Below, piece by piece: positions 8,754 to 17,646 of a stretch of 64,000 nucleotides of DNA. The position numbers and the translations under genes are program-made. Source of the stretch: an uncultured Bacteroidota bacterium (GTDB taxonomy: Bacteria > Bacteroidota > Bacteroidia > Flavobacteriales > Flavobacteriaceae); contig CAJXTX010000001.1 of assembly GCA_913060705.1 (NCBI GenBank), positions 62,001 through 126,000 on the forward strand, written 5' to 3'. The notes beneath the pieces are model-generated. The model worked only from the letters and a program-made list of their open reading frames with translations, had not been told where the DNA came from and did no database searches. Numbering within the stretch: position 1 is the first letter of the stretch; each line of letters opens with the position of its first letter.

Positions 8754-10907
8754 ATGAATGCAGTTTTTAAAAAGGCCCTTGTAGATCTTGAGTTTGATGC
8801 TGTTTGCAATCAAATAGCCCTTCTATGCACCAATGAGAAGGCAAAAGAAGATGCAGTTGCACTACCCATTTACTTTTCAGAAGATGAGGTAATGCGAACA
8901 CTACGCTATACTTCAGAATATCTCTCGAGTTTTGAGAATGAAAACCGTATTCCAAACCACGGGTTTGACAGCATTAGCGAAGAACTCGGATTATTGAGAA
9001 TTGAGAATACAGCTATTGAGCCTGAAGGGCTTCAGCGCATCGCACAAGTTTGCACGCTTTTTGAAGCGCATTACAAGTTCTTTAAGAAATTCAACACCTA
9101 CTATCCTACCCTAGCTTCTAGGCTTGATTCCCTAGTGTATGAGGCGGAGATCAAAAAACAAATTGGTGAGGTAATAGATCGTTTTGGGGTTATCAAATCG
9201 AATGCCTCTCCTGTATTAAACGACTTAAGGCGCTCGATTAATGAGGTGCGCGCAAAAATCAACCAAAGTTTTGGTGCCTCATTAAGTCATTACACCAAAT
9301 TGGACTACCTGGATGACATCAGAGAATCAGTGATTGAAAATCAACGGGTTTTGGCGGTGAAAGCCATGTACCGTAGAAAGGTCAAAGGAAGTCTTCTAGG
9401 GTCATCTAAAACAGGATCTATTGTTTATATCGTTCCTGAATCTACCCAACAGCACTCTCGTGCATTGGCCGATTTACTCTACGAAGAAGGTCAAGAAATT
9501 AGAAGGATCTTATTGCTTCTCACATCATTTATACGTCCATTTCGCAGAGATCTAGAGCTATACACACGTTATCTTATTCAGATTGATATTATTGCAGCAA
9601 AAGCGAGGTACGCTCAAAAGATCAATGGGATTATGCCTGAGGTGAACTCATCGCAACACTTGTTTTTAAAGGATGCTTATCATCCATTGCTTCTTATCCA
9701 GAATCGTAAAGAAAACAGAGTGACAAAACCTCAAACCATTGAGCTTCATCCTGAAAATAGAATTATTGTTATTTCTGGACCAAATGCGGGGGGTAAGAGT
9801 ATTACGCTTAAAACCGTTGGACTCCTTCAGCTCATGATTCAAGCTGGGATACTAATACCTGTTCACAGAAGCAGTACAGTATGCTTGTTTGAAAATTTTA
9901 TGACCGATATAGGCGATAATCAGTCTATTGAAAACCACCTTAGCACCTATAGCTTTAGACTCAAAAATATGCGACAGTTTTTGCAGAAATGCGACGAGTC
10001 TACCCTGTTTTTGATTGATGAATTTGGTACAGGTTCTGATCCAGAACTTGGCGGAGCTCTTGCTGAGGCGTTTTTAGAAGAATTTTATGAGCGCAAATCC
10101 TTCGGCGTAATTACTACGCATTATTCGAATCTTAAATTATTGGCAAACGAGCTAGAGCATGCTACTAATGCGAATATGTTATTCGATAATAAGAGCCTTG
10201 AGCCCATTTATCAATTGGTTTTAGGTGAGGCAGGTAGCTCATTTACATTTGAGGTTGCTGAAAAGAACGGTATCCCCTACCGCTTTTTGAATCGAGCAAA
10301 GAAAAAGATTGAACGCGGAAAGGTTCGATTTGATCAAACCATAGCAAAGCTTCAGAAAGAGCGCTCAAAGATGACTAAGACTGAATCAGCCTTAGACGAG
10401 CAGGCCCAACGCGCCAAAAAAGAGGCAGAGCGACTCGAGAAACTCAATGAAAAACTCGACGACAAATTGAGAAGTTACCAACAATTATACGATTACCACC
10501 AGCGAATGATTCAGCTTGGTCAAAAGCTTGATGAGCTATCGGAACGCTATTTTGTAGATCAAAAGAAGCGGACTCTGATCAGTGGGGTCTTACATTTGGT
10601 AGAGACTGAGAACAGTAAGCGAAAGAAGAAAAACGCTACAGAAGTTAAAGCCGAACGAAAGACTAAAAAGGTTCAAGAGCGGTCTCTAAAGCAAGAAATC
10701 AAAGAGCTGCCCAAACAGTCAAAGCCCAAGACCGATAAAACGAAAAAAGCCAAGCCGAATATTAAGAGTTTTAAAATTGGGGATCGTGTTCGATTAGAGG
10801 AGAGCAAATCAACTGGAACGATAGATGCTATTGAGAAGGAAATTGCGACAGTCAATTATGGTATGTTCACAACAAAGGTTCATTTGTCGAAGCTAGAAAA
10901 AACGTAA
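8754..10907 (+). CDS. mutS2: MutS2-family ATPase without Smr domain
   Basis: A 717-residue MutS2-type ABC ATPase, probably acting on branched DNA or stalled, collided ribosomes as in other MutS2 proteins. It has MutS core and clamp regions, Walker A GPNAGGKS (342-349), the signature region around GDNQSIENHLSTYS, Walker B LFLIDEFGTGSDPE and a following ITTHYSNLK. A long coiled coil rich in K, E and Q spans about 510-650, and a short KOW-like segment (KIGDRVRLEESKSTGTI) ends the protein. The C-terminal Smr nuclease domain of the roughly 780-residue classical MutS2 is absent; the frame ends naturally. Its stop overlaps the next ATG (TAATG). Confidence 0.93.
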   Translation: MNAVFKKALVDLEFDAVCNQIALLCTNEKAKEDAVALPIYFSEDEVMRTLRYTSEYLSSFENENRIPNHGFDSISEELGLLRIENTAIEPEGLQRIAQVCTLFEAHYKFFKKFNTYYPTLASRLDSLVYEAEIKKQIGEVIDRFGVIKSNASPVLNDLRRSINEVRAKINQSFGASLSHYTKLDYLDDIRESVIENQRVLAVKAMYRRKVKGSLLGSSKTGSIVYIVPESTQQHSRALADLLYEEGQEIRRILLLLTSFIRPFRRDLELYTRYLIQIDIIAAKARYAQKINGIMPEVNSSQHLFLKDAYHPLLLIQNRKENRVTKPQTIELHPENRIIVISGPNAGGKSITLKTVGLLQLMIQAGILIPVHRSSTVCLFENFMTDIGDNQSIENHLSTYSFRLKNMRQFLQKCDESTLFLIDEFGTGSDPELGGALAEAFLEEFYERKSFGVITTHYSNLKLLANELEHATNANMLFDNKSLEPIYQLVLGEAGSSFTFEVAEKNGIPYRFLNRAKKKIERGKVRFDQTIAKLQKERSKMTKTESALDEQAQRAKKEAERLEKLNEKLDDKLRSYQQLYDYHQRMIQLGQKLDELSERYFVDQKKRTLISGVLHLVETENSKRKKKNATEVKAERKTKKVQERSLKQEIKELPKQSKPKTDKTKKAKPNIKSFKIGDRVRLEESKSTGTIDAIEKEIATVNYGMFTTKVHLSKLEKT

Positions 10908-11254
10908 TGGATGCCCCTACTATCATCTACGACTCAACATGTGCTTTTTGCTCGGGCTCTATAGAATGGGTGGCCAAGCGAGATCCAAAACACTACTTTA
11001 ACTACGCCTCATCAACATCTGAATTAGCGATTGATTGGATGAAATCTAGAGGTGTAAACCCTATTCTGGCCGATAAAACGGTGATTCTGGTTGTGCCTAA
11101 AGAAGGATGGTATATACGTTCTGAAGCCTTACACAGGATCTGTATAAAACTTCAGCCCAAACCGTGGTGGAACTTTATTTTCAATCTACTTCCTTACTCT
11201 TTTCTCGATATCGGATATAAGATTATCGCTTATTTCAGAAGCTCGATTAGATGA
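10907..11254 (+). CDS. DCC-family thiol-disulfide oxidoreductase-like protein (DUF393)
   Basis: A 115-residue protein starting with the family hallmark YDSTCAFC (about residues 6-13, DxxCxxC), a thioredoxin-like dithiol. GWYIRSEALHRI and the C-terminal hydrophobic stretch PKPWWNFIFNLLPYSFLDIGYKI also fit DUF393. The family is believed to have redox activity but has no firm physiological role. It is translationally coupled to mutS2 by the one-base TAATG overlap. Its last 25 nt overlap the 3' end of the DUF1704 gene on the other strand. Confidence 0.85.
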   Translation: MDAPTIIYDSTCAFCSGSIEWVAKRDPKHYFNYASSTSELAIDWMKSRGVNPILADKTVILVVPKEGWYIRSEALHRICIKLQPKPWWNFIFNLLPYSFLDIGYKIIAYFRSSIR

Positions 11255-12375
11255 TCTAGTCGTTGATCTACAGGCTCTTGACGATCAAAGGAATGACTCA
11301 TGTATTCAAGCGACGAAAAGAGGCCGTTTGATTTTAGGTTCTGTACAAGCGCTGCGTATTCTGAGGAGGTCTTTCCCGAAAAAAGTAGGTCTTTGTCTAA
11401 AGCGTTACGCTGTTGGTAGAGCTCCACAAATCCGGGTAAATACAATCGATCTTTTGTAAAACCACCTCCACGATAAAGGCGTGTGACCATATTAAAGGCT
11501 CTATCATTAGAAAGCCCAAATGTTTTGGTAAGGGCGTCAAAGGCTTCTACAAAGGTCACTCCTTTCACCACATAATCGGCCGTAATCACTCTTAAGGCTA
11601 ACTCAAATAAGCGGTCATAGTCTAGAGCTCCACAATAATATTCAGATAATACGGCGAGTCCCTCTTGAGTTTGTACGTTAAACGGAAATCCCAAAGAAAA
11701 GATTTTTAATTGCTGCTTTTCTGCATTGAAGGTGGTCACGAGATGTACCCCGATTTCGTGATGAGCCAACGACTTAAGTTCTTGAGCCGAAAAACGTTCT
11801 CCCTTCTTGATCAATACGGCTTTTTGGCTATTACTCACCATAGCCTTAGAACTCATGTGTGTCACCGCTTTTACAGTGACCTCGAATCCGTAATTTGATA
11901 CAAACTCTTTCATGAATTGCACTGCTTCTTCCGCTGAGAAATTTTTGATTGCGGGAGTTTGGTCGTTAAAATTCGGAGCTGCGTTCACTATAATTGAAGC
12001 CCACTCTAATTCCTTCTGTGTTGGCGCTCCAAAAGTTTTCAAACTTGATCGCAAAAAGAGAGGTTCTTTCCCTACATGTTGGAGGCAATCCAAAACACCA
12101 CTAAAATACCATCTAACCTCCTGATAAAAGTCTGCAACACCTTGTTCTTCAATTTTTTGGATTTTTAATTTGAAGAGTTCCTTCCGAATGCGCTCAATAT
12201 TAAGTGGGCATTTGGGGTATCTAAATTGCGGAGACTCGATAAACTTGCTTTTAAAGAACTGCTGTTTGACCTTCTCAGTATTGATTGGATTTATGTAGAG
12301 CAACAATTCTACTTTTCCGAGAAGTTTATGCAAGCTCGAGTCAATCTCCTGAAGTTTCTCAAATGCTACCTTCAT
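11230..12375 (-). CDS. DUF1704 (MATCAP-like) metallopeptidase
   Basis: A 381-residue zinc metallopeptidase-like protein, often annotated as flavohemoglobin expression-modulating QEGLA motif protein. Seen are HEIGVH (206-211) as the HExxH-type zinc site and the family-defining QEGLA (237-241) followed by the acidic LSEYYCG. The eukaryotic members (KIAA0895/MATCAP) remove the C-terminal tyrosine of tubulin; bacterial members are uncharacterised. The chosen ATG lies 5 nt after the stop of the upstream gene; an in-frame ATG at 12402 would overlap that gene and add nine residues. It is the last gene of a leftward cluster with an ATP-grasp ligase and an amidohydrolase. No signal peptide, so probably cytoplasmic. 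Confidence 0.88.
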   Translation of the reverse strand: MKVAFEKLQEIDSSLHKLLGKVELLLYINPINTEKVKQQFFKSKFIESPQFRYPKCPLNIERIRKELFKLKIQKIEEQGVADFYQEVRWYFSGVLDCLQHVGKEPLFLRSSLKTFGAPTQKELEWASIIVNAAPNFNDQTPAIKNFSAEEAVQFMKEFVSNYGFEVTVKAVTHMSSKAMVSNSQKAVLIKKGERFSAQELKSLAHHEIGVHLVTTFNAEKQQLKIFSLGFPFNVQTQEGLAVLSEYYCGALDYDRLFELALRVITADYVVKGVTFVEAFDALTKTFGLSNDRAFNMVTRLYRGGGFTKDRLYLPGFVELYQQRNALDKDLLFSGKTSSEYAALVQNLKSNGLFSSLEYMSHSFDRQEPVDQRLDHLIELLK

Positions 12376-12379
12376 AAGC

Positions 12380-13186
12380 TCAATTAGCACGCATTTGATC
12401 AACTACCATTTGCATCTTAGTGGTGGTGTCTTGAATAGCGTTCTCATACAATTCACCTGTAAGCTCATCGCAATAAAACTTTTTAAATTCAGTGGCAAAT
12501 ACTAGTACATTTTTATAGTGCGTAGAGAGGTGTTTCAAGAACGCCCCTTTACCATAAAATGTATCGTTTTCAGCCACCCAGTAGGTATCAAATACTCTGG
12601 TGAGTGTCTTGAGATAAGTATTCATTACGCCGCTCCATTTCTGCATGTCGATTTGACTTGTTCCAATATTAATTTCAGGAACAGCTCTATCCCATCTTTT
12701 AAAATTATAGCTATGAATATCGAAAACCAGTATAGGTTGTTCAGAGAAATAGTTGACAAGGGACTTTACAAGGCAATCTATTACCTGATAACATCTTCTA
12801 TACCGTTTTAAAGCCTCTTCTCGCTCTTTGGCAGTAAGCGGACGACTCCAAATAGTTTTTCCCCAGGCGGTTTCATAAACTGCCTCTGATTCTGTTCGAT
12901 TCAGATCGTAATAATACCTGCTGTCTAAGCCCTTAAACAAAATGGGTATATCTCCTAAAAAACGTGCTGTACAAGGATCTTCCTCGTACCAACGCTCTTG
13001 CTCTGAAAGCACGCAATTCTGCTGAAGATGATGCGGAAAGTGGTGTCCGTCATGTATGGCAGCCCCTATTATGGGTTCGTAGGAGGAAATTTTAAGGTGA
13101 AAACAGTGCTCTGAGTCTATAGCCTCAAACGGTATTCTCTTTGCGATCAACGCACAAATCTCTTCTAGAGATAGTTCTTGTTGCAT
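12380..13186 (-). CDS. N-formylglutamate amidohydrolase-family protein
   Basis: A 268-residue FGase-family protein. The conserved segments are AAIHDGHHFP (42-51), EEDPCT (68-73), YDLNR (93-97), FDIHSYN (155-161) and INIGT (172-176), which include the likely zinc ligands. Classical members hydrolyse N-formyl-L-glutamate in histidine breakdown, but no hut genes are nearby, so another N-acyl-amino-acid or amide substrate is plausible. It starts 9 nt after the GshB-like gene and is followed after 4 nt by the DUF1704 gene, indicating one transcript and a shared job. Cytoplasmic by lack of a signal peptide. Confidence 0.87.
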   Translation of the reverse strand: MQQELSLEEICALIAKRIPFEAIDSEHCFHLKISSYEPIIGAAIHDGHHFPHHLQQNCVLSEQERWYEEDPCTARFLGDIPILFKGLDSRYYYDLNRTESEAVYETAWGKTIWSRPLTAKEREEALKRYRRCYQVIDCLVKSLVNYFSEQPILVFDIHSYNFKRWDRAVPEINIGTSQIDMQKWSGVMNTYLKTLTRVFDTYWVAENDTFYGKGAFLKHLSTHYKNVLVFATEFKKFYCDELTGELYENAIQDTTTKMQMVVDQMRAN

Positions 13187-13195
13187 AGTACTTCT

Positions 13196-14227
13196 CTATG
13201 AATCTTGAACCTCAGAGCGCAATTTTGAGCGTCTATTGATCTTAAAGAGCATATCATCTACTTTCTCCTCAATAAAATCGATCACCTTTCTTTGAACCTT
13301 TGTCTTGTTCATTTTATTCACCGGCACTACTCCACCAGGAGACATCACATTCACTTCAATAAGCTTACCATTGATAACGTCTATCCCTACAAAGTATAAC
13401 CCGTCTTTAACGAGTTTAGGACCAATCTTCTTACAAATAGTCAACTCGTGTTTGGTCAAACTGTGCTTTTCATACGTTCCTCCTACAGAAAGATTTGAAC
13501 GGTGGTCTTTAGCATCTGGAACACGACGGACCGCACCTATAGGCTCTCCATTAAGGAGTAAGATTCGGATATCTCCTTTCTCAGCTCCTTCAACGTATTC
13601 TTGCAATATCACATAGTTTGAAGAGCCGTCTGAATTGGTCAGGTAAAAGTCAAGGAGTGAATTGATATTTTTCATCGCTGACTTTTCAATGAGTATAACC
13701 CCTGAGCCCCCGTAACCATTGAGTGGCTTCAAAATCATTTTATCTGATTTTGACTCTTCTATTTGACGCACGAGATAGTCCTTGTTTTTAGAAACGTGCG
13801 TATTGGGTATCACATCTTCATGAATATTACCAAAGGCTGCTGTATACAACTTGTTGTTCGCCTCTCTTAAACCTTCAATAGAGTTAAGGATGAATACATC
13901 GTCCTTAACACTATCTAAGAAATTGAGCATCAACGGATCCATGGGTGGATTTGCCCGCATAAAGATGCAATCAAATCCGGCTAGAGGAAGCATTTGGTGT
14001 CTGAAAGAACACCCCTTGTAAAAGGTTTTGATGCTTGCCGGAACCTTATCAGGACTTTTTATCACCTGACAAAAAGCAGATGTAACACGATCTCGAATGG
14101 TCAAGTTTCCGGGTGTACAAATCGCAACTTTGTGTCCTCTTGAAACACACTCGTGAATAAAAGTAAGGGTGGTATCTCGTTCAGGGTTAATGCTTTCCCA
14201 TGGATACATTAAAAAACAGATGTACAT
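13196..14227 (-). CDS. GshB-like ATP-grasp ligase
   Basis: A 343-residue ATP-grasp enzyme resembling glutathione synthetase and RimK-type glutamate ligases. Seen are FMRANPPMD (89-97; compare RKDPPFD of GshB), the ATP-binding ILKPLNGYGGSGV (165-177), LQEYVEG (208-214), GDIRILLLNGEPIGAVRR (218-235) and the metal-binding GIDVINGKLIEVNVMSPGG (281-299). True glutathione synthesis also needs GshA, which is not in the window, so the amino-acid acceptor and donor are open. It lies 13 nt downstream of the acidic amino-acid symporter gene and 9 nt upstream of the amidohydrolase. About 35 basic residues extend the C-terminus. Confidence 0.87.
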   Translation of the reverse strand: MYICFLMYPWESINPERDTTLTFIHECVSRGHKVAICTPGNLTIRDRVTSAFCQVIKSPDKVPASIKTFYKGCSFRHQMLPLAGFDCIFMRANPPMDPLMLNFLDSVKDDVFILNSIEGLREANNKLYTAAFGNIHEDVIPNTHVSKNKDYLVRQIEESKSDKMILKPLNGYGGSGVILIEKSAMKNINSLLDFYLTNSDGSSNYVILQEYVEGAEKGDIRILLLNGEPIGAVRRVPDAKDHRSNLSVGGTYEKHSLTKHELTICKKIGPKLVKDGLYFVGIDVINGKLIEVNVMSPGGVVPVNKMNKTKVQRKVIDFIEEKVDDMLFKINRRSKLRSEVQDS

Positions 14228-14240
14228 AAAATAGAGCGTG

Positions 14241-15560
14241 TTACTTTTTAATTGCGTCTAAATGATCGTCCCAATTTTTAGGTTTAGGATCATGTAACTT
14301 ATTCAGCTTTTTAGCTACAATAGAGGCTACGGTTGCATCACCCGTCACATTTACCACTGTTCTGCACATATCTAATGGCCTATCAACAGCAAAAATCAAA
14401 GCCAGTCCGATCGCTAACTTTTCTGACGGAAAGCCAATGGATTCTAAAACGATAACTAACATGACCATACCCGCTCCCGGCACTGCAGCTGCTCCAATGG
14501 AAGCCAATAAGGCGGTCAATATAATCGTTAATTGGTTGCCTAAAGTTAAATCAAAGCCAAGTGCTTGTGAAATAAAAACTGCTGCGATAGCCTGATACAC
14601 ACTGGTTCCATCCATATTGATTGTAGCACCCACAGGTAAGACAAAACTGCTCACCTCCTGATCTACACCTACGTGCTCTTCAAGACGTTCCATGGTTACC
14701 GGAAGGGTTGCAGCACTAGAGGAGGTTGAAAAAGCCAACAATTGCGCTGGACTCATTTGTTTGATAAACCAGAAAGGATTTTTTTTCACAACGAACTTGA
14801 CCAATACCATGTAGAATAAGATCATTACGAATAGCCCGAAGACGAGTAAGAATGAATACTTCATTAAGGCCACAAGTAGCTCAGGATTGTTACTAGAAAC
14901 TACTACGCTTGATAATAATGCAAACACCGCATAGGGAGCAAAGAGCATGATCAAATCGACCATCTTTAGTATCACATCATTCAGTGTATCAAAAAGCTGC
15001 TTTATCGGTTTCGCCTTCTTCTCTCCAATTAAGAGCATTGAGATGGCGAAAAAAATGGCAAAAAAGATAACCTGAAGCATTAAGCCATTGTTCGAAAGCG
15101 CTGCAAATAAATTATCGGGTACCATGTCGACTACAAACTGAAGTGGTCCGGCTTCTTTTTGAGCGCTAGCTGTGGCAATCTTTGAGGTAACCCCACTGTC
15201 TGAAGCGTAGGTATCTGTTAAGCTCGAGATTGTTTCTTCACTAATTCCATTACCAGGATTAAAGGTATTTACCAATCCAAGACCGATAAAAATAGCGACA
15301 ACGGTGGTCATCATGTAGAGTCCAAAGGTGCGAAGCCCCATATCCTTAAACTTGGCAATGTCCTTTAAATCTGAAATCCCTTTAATCAGAGAGGCTAGGA
15401 TTAGCGGTACTGCAATCAGTTTCAACAGACGCACAAATATGGTTCCAATTGGAAGGACCCAATCTGAAACGAAAGATGAACCCCAATCGAAGAAGGTCAT
15501 TACAAAGCCAAAGATGACTCCGGCTACCATTCCAATCACGATTTTCCAATGCAATGCCAT
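14241..15560 (-). CDS. Dicarboxylate/amino acid:cation symporter (GltP/GltT type)
   Basis: A 439-residue inner-membrane carrier of the DAACS family that brings in glutamate, aspartate or C4-dicarboxylates with Na+ or H+. The hallmark re-entrant loop segment SSSAATLP and the NMDGTS motif of TM7 are both present, as is RPLDMCRTVVNVTGD in TM8, including the Asp and Arg that contact the substrate. The start lies 5 nt after the aroC stop, and the GshB-like gene follows after 13 nt, so glutamate or aspartate uptake may be coexpressed with the ligase. The sequence does not decide between amino-acid and dicarboxylate substrates. Confidence 0.92.
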   Translation of the reverse strand: MALHWKIVIGMVAGVIFGFVMTFFDWGSSFVSDWVLPIGTIFVRLLKLIAVPLILASLIKGISDLKDIAKFKDMGLRTFGLYMMTTVVAIFIGLGLVNTFNPGNGISEETISSLTDTYASDSGVTSKIATASAQKEAGPLQFVVDMVPDNLFAALSNNGLMLQVIFFAIFFAISMLLIGEKKAKPIKQLFDTLNDVILKMVDLIMLFAPYAVFALLSSVVVSSNNPELLVALMKYSFLLVFGLFVMILFYMVLVKFVVKKNPFWFIKQMSPAQLLAFSTSSSAATLPVTMERLEEHVGVDQEVSSFVLPVGATINMDGTSVYQAIAAVFISQALGFDLTLGNQLTIILTALLASIGAAAVPGAGMVMLVIVLESIGFPSEKLAIGLALIFAVDRPLDMCRTVVNVTGDATVASIVAKKLNKLHDPKPKNWDDHLDAIKK

Positions 15561-15565
15561 AGCTA

Positions 15566-16630
15566 TTAAATTTTAGAGGTTTTTGCCATCATAATGTGAT
15601 CTGCGAGCACCAATGCGGCCATAGCTTCTACTATAGGCACGGCTCTCGGAACCACACATGGATCGTGACGACCCTTGCCATGGTTGGTTTCAATCTTACC
15701 CTCATTGGTGAGTGATTCGTAGGATTGTAATAGAGTTGCCACCGGCTTGAAAGCTACGTCAAAATAAATATCCATGCCGTTTGAGATGCCTCCCTGAATT
15801 CCTCCACTGAAATTCGTTTTTGTGGTACCATCCTCGTTGAAATAGTCATTGTGATCACTTCCAAGCATAGCAGCCCCCTCAAATCCACTTCCATAAGCAA
15901 AGCCTTTTACTGCATTTATAGAAAGCATAGCCGCCCCTAGATTGGCATGTAACTTTTCAAATACGGGCTCACCCAATCCAACCGGCACATTTTGAATAAC
16001 ACATCGTATCACACCGCCTACAGTATCGCCTTTCTTCTTAACCTCACTGATATAGGAGATCATTTTCTCAGCCATTCCTGGATCCGGACAGCGAACTACA
16101 TTTTCTTCAGCACGCTCAAGTTCTAACTCTTGATAGGGCTGTTCTAACTTTAAAGAGCCCACTTGGATGACAAATGCTTTAATGGCTATGGGGCTTATGT
16201 ATTGTTTAGCAATTGCACCGGCCACCACTCTAGATACCGTTTCTCGCGCAGATGAGCGACCTCCTCCTCTATAATCTCTAAAGCCATATTTCTTATCGTA
16301 AACAAAATCGGCATGAGAGGGTCTATACGAGTTTTGTATGTGCGAATAGTCCTTTGATTTTTGATTGGTATTCTGAATAGTGAAACCGATGGGCGTTCCG
16401 GTTGTTACGCCTTCGAAAATTCCTGAGTGGAAAACTACTGCATCAGGTTCTTTTCGTTGTGTAGTTATTTTAGATTGACCTGGCCTACGCCTTTCGAGGT
16501 CTTTTTGCACCATTGATTCATCGATACGAACTCCCGCAGGGCATCCGTCGATTATACCTCCGAGCGCTGGTCCGTGCGATTCACCGAAGGTTGTGAGCCG
16601 AAATAAGTTCCCAAAACTATTTGAGGCCAT
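15566..16630 (-). CDS. aroC: Chorismate synthase
   Basis: Catalyses the last shikimate step, converting EPSP to chorismate with reduced FMN. At 354 residues it fits the family. Seen are the N-terminal signature [26 protein letters not shown], the FMN-binding [11 protein letters not shown] and the C-terminal [13 protein letters not shown]. It is first in the leftward cluster with the symporter and the ligase genes. On this strand TATTTTAG, one mismatch from TAnnTTTG, lies about 25 nt upstream of the ATG. Chorismate also feeds menaquinone, for which menB is in the window. Confidence 0.97.
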   Translation of the reverse strand: MASNSFGNLFRLTTFGESHGPALGGIIDGCPAGVRIDESMVQKDLERRRPGQSKITTQRKEPDAVVFHSGIFEGVTTGTPIGFTIQNTNQKSKDYSHIQNSYRPSHADFVYDKKYGFRDYRGGGRSSARETVSRVVAGAIAKQYISPIAIKAFVIQVGSLKLEQPYQELELERAEENVVRCPDPGMAEKMISYISEVKKKGDTVGGVIRCVIQNVPVGLGEPVFEKLHANLGAAMLSINAVKGFAYGSGFEGAAMLGSDHNDYFNEDGTTKTNFSGGIQGGISNGMDIYFDVAFKPVATLLQSYESLTNEGKIETNHGKGRHDPCVVPRAVPIVEAMAALVLADHIMMAKTSKI

Positions 16631-16773
16631 GGAATACGAATAAGGTTGAGCAAGCTAAAATAGCGCACTTTTTCTAGAAAGCCTTGTTAACGATTTATTA
16701 TCACAGCCTTCATGATTAATTAAGTTTTGTGTGATGTACACTTCAGTAATTTCGATTTTGCAATCATATCGTA

Positions 16774-17646
16774 TTGAAAAAAAGAAAAATAGATATTTCT
16801 GTCATCTCTGACGTTCACTTAGGAACCTATGGATGTCATGCAGATGAACTCCTCACCTATCTCAATAGCATTGAGCCCAAAAAGCTTATTCTAAATGGTG
16901 ATATTATCGATATTTGGCAGTTTCGCAAGCGATTTTTTCCTTCCTCTCACCTCAAAGTATTAAAGAAAATTATCGGTATGGCTTCAAAGGGTACCGATGT
17001 CTATTACATTACTGGTAATCACGATGAGATGCTTAGAAAGTTTTCGGGACATTCTATGGGACGTTTCAAATTGGTAGATAAGTTGGTCCTAGAACTGGGT
17101 AATGAGAAGGCCTGGATCTTTCACGGTGATGTATTCGATATTTCTATTCAAAATGCCAAATGGCTTGCAAAACTTGGCGGATGGGGATACGATCTACTCA
17201 TTCTTATCAATCGTTTCGTCAACTGGATCTTACTTAAGATGGGCCGTGAAAAGTATTCCTTATCAAAACGCATAAAAAACAGCGTAAAAGGTGCCGTAAA
17301 GTACATACAGAGCTTCGAAAAGGTTGCCGCTGAATTAGCGATAGATAATGAATATGATTATGTGATATGTGGACACATCCATCAACCAAAAAAGGAGGTT
17401 TACCAAAACAACAAAGGAAGAACAACCTATCTCAATTCTGGAGACTGGGTAGAAAATTTAACCGCACTTGAGTACAGCCTTAAACGCTGGAGGATCTATA
17501 ACTATAATCATGACAAACTCTCTCCTTTCTTTGTGGACGAAGACCTAAAAGAAATGGACCTGGATGAACTCATCGCCTCGATTACTAAAAAAGAAGAAGG
17601 GCTAAGAAATATTGAAATTGTAGATGACTCAAGAGACGACGATTAG
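16774..17646 (+). CDS. LpxH-like metallophosphoesterase
   Basis: A 290-residue calcineurin-like phosphoesterase of the UDP-2,3-diacylglucosamine hydrolase group found in Bacteroidota. The metal motifs are SDVHLG, LNGDIIDIW, GNHDE, FHGDVFD and CGHIHQ. In E. coli LpxH makes lipid X for lipid A; this longer form with WQFRKRFFP and YGCHA is common in Flavobacteriia and may do the same or dephosphorylate another lipid. The start is TTG at 16774 (MKKRKIDISVISD); no ATG lies upstream in frame, and the beginning matches relatives as I recall them. Lipid A acyltransferase and glmM genes lie close by. It overlaps the next convergent gene by 4 bp (TTAG). Confidence 0.85.
   Translation: MKKRKIDISVISDVHLGTYGCHADELLTYLNSIEPKKLILNGDIIDIWQFRKRFFPSSHLKVLKKIIGMASKGTDVYYITGNHDEMLRKFSGHSMGRFKLVDKLVLELGNEKAWIFHGDVFDISIQNAKWLAKLGGWGYDLLILINRFVNWILLKMGREKYSLSKRIKNSVKGAVKYIQSFEKVAAELAIDNEYDYVICGHIHQPKKEVYQNNKGRTTYLNSGDWVENLTALEYSLKRWRIYNYNHDKLSPFFVDEDLKEMDLDELIASITKKEEGLRNIEIVDDSRDDD

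Noticed and set aside
12380-13186. Histidine-degradation deformylase (hutG)
   Set aside because: No hut genes in the neighbourhood; only the family membership is supported.
13196-14227. Calling the ATP-grasp gene glutathione synthetase (gshB)
   Set aside because: The motifs fit the broader GshB/RimK group, gshA is not seen, and the neighbours suggest another product.
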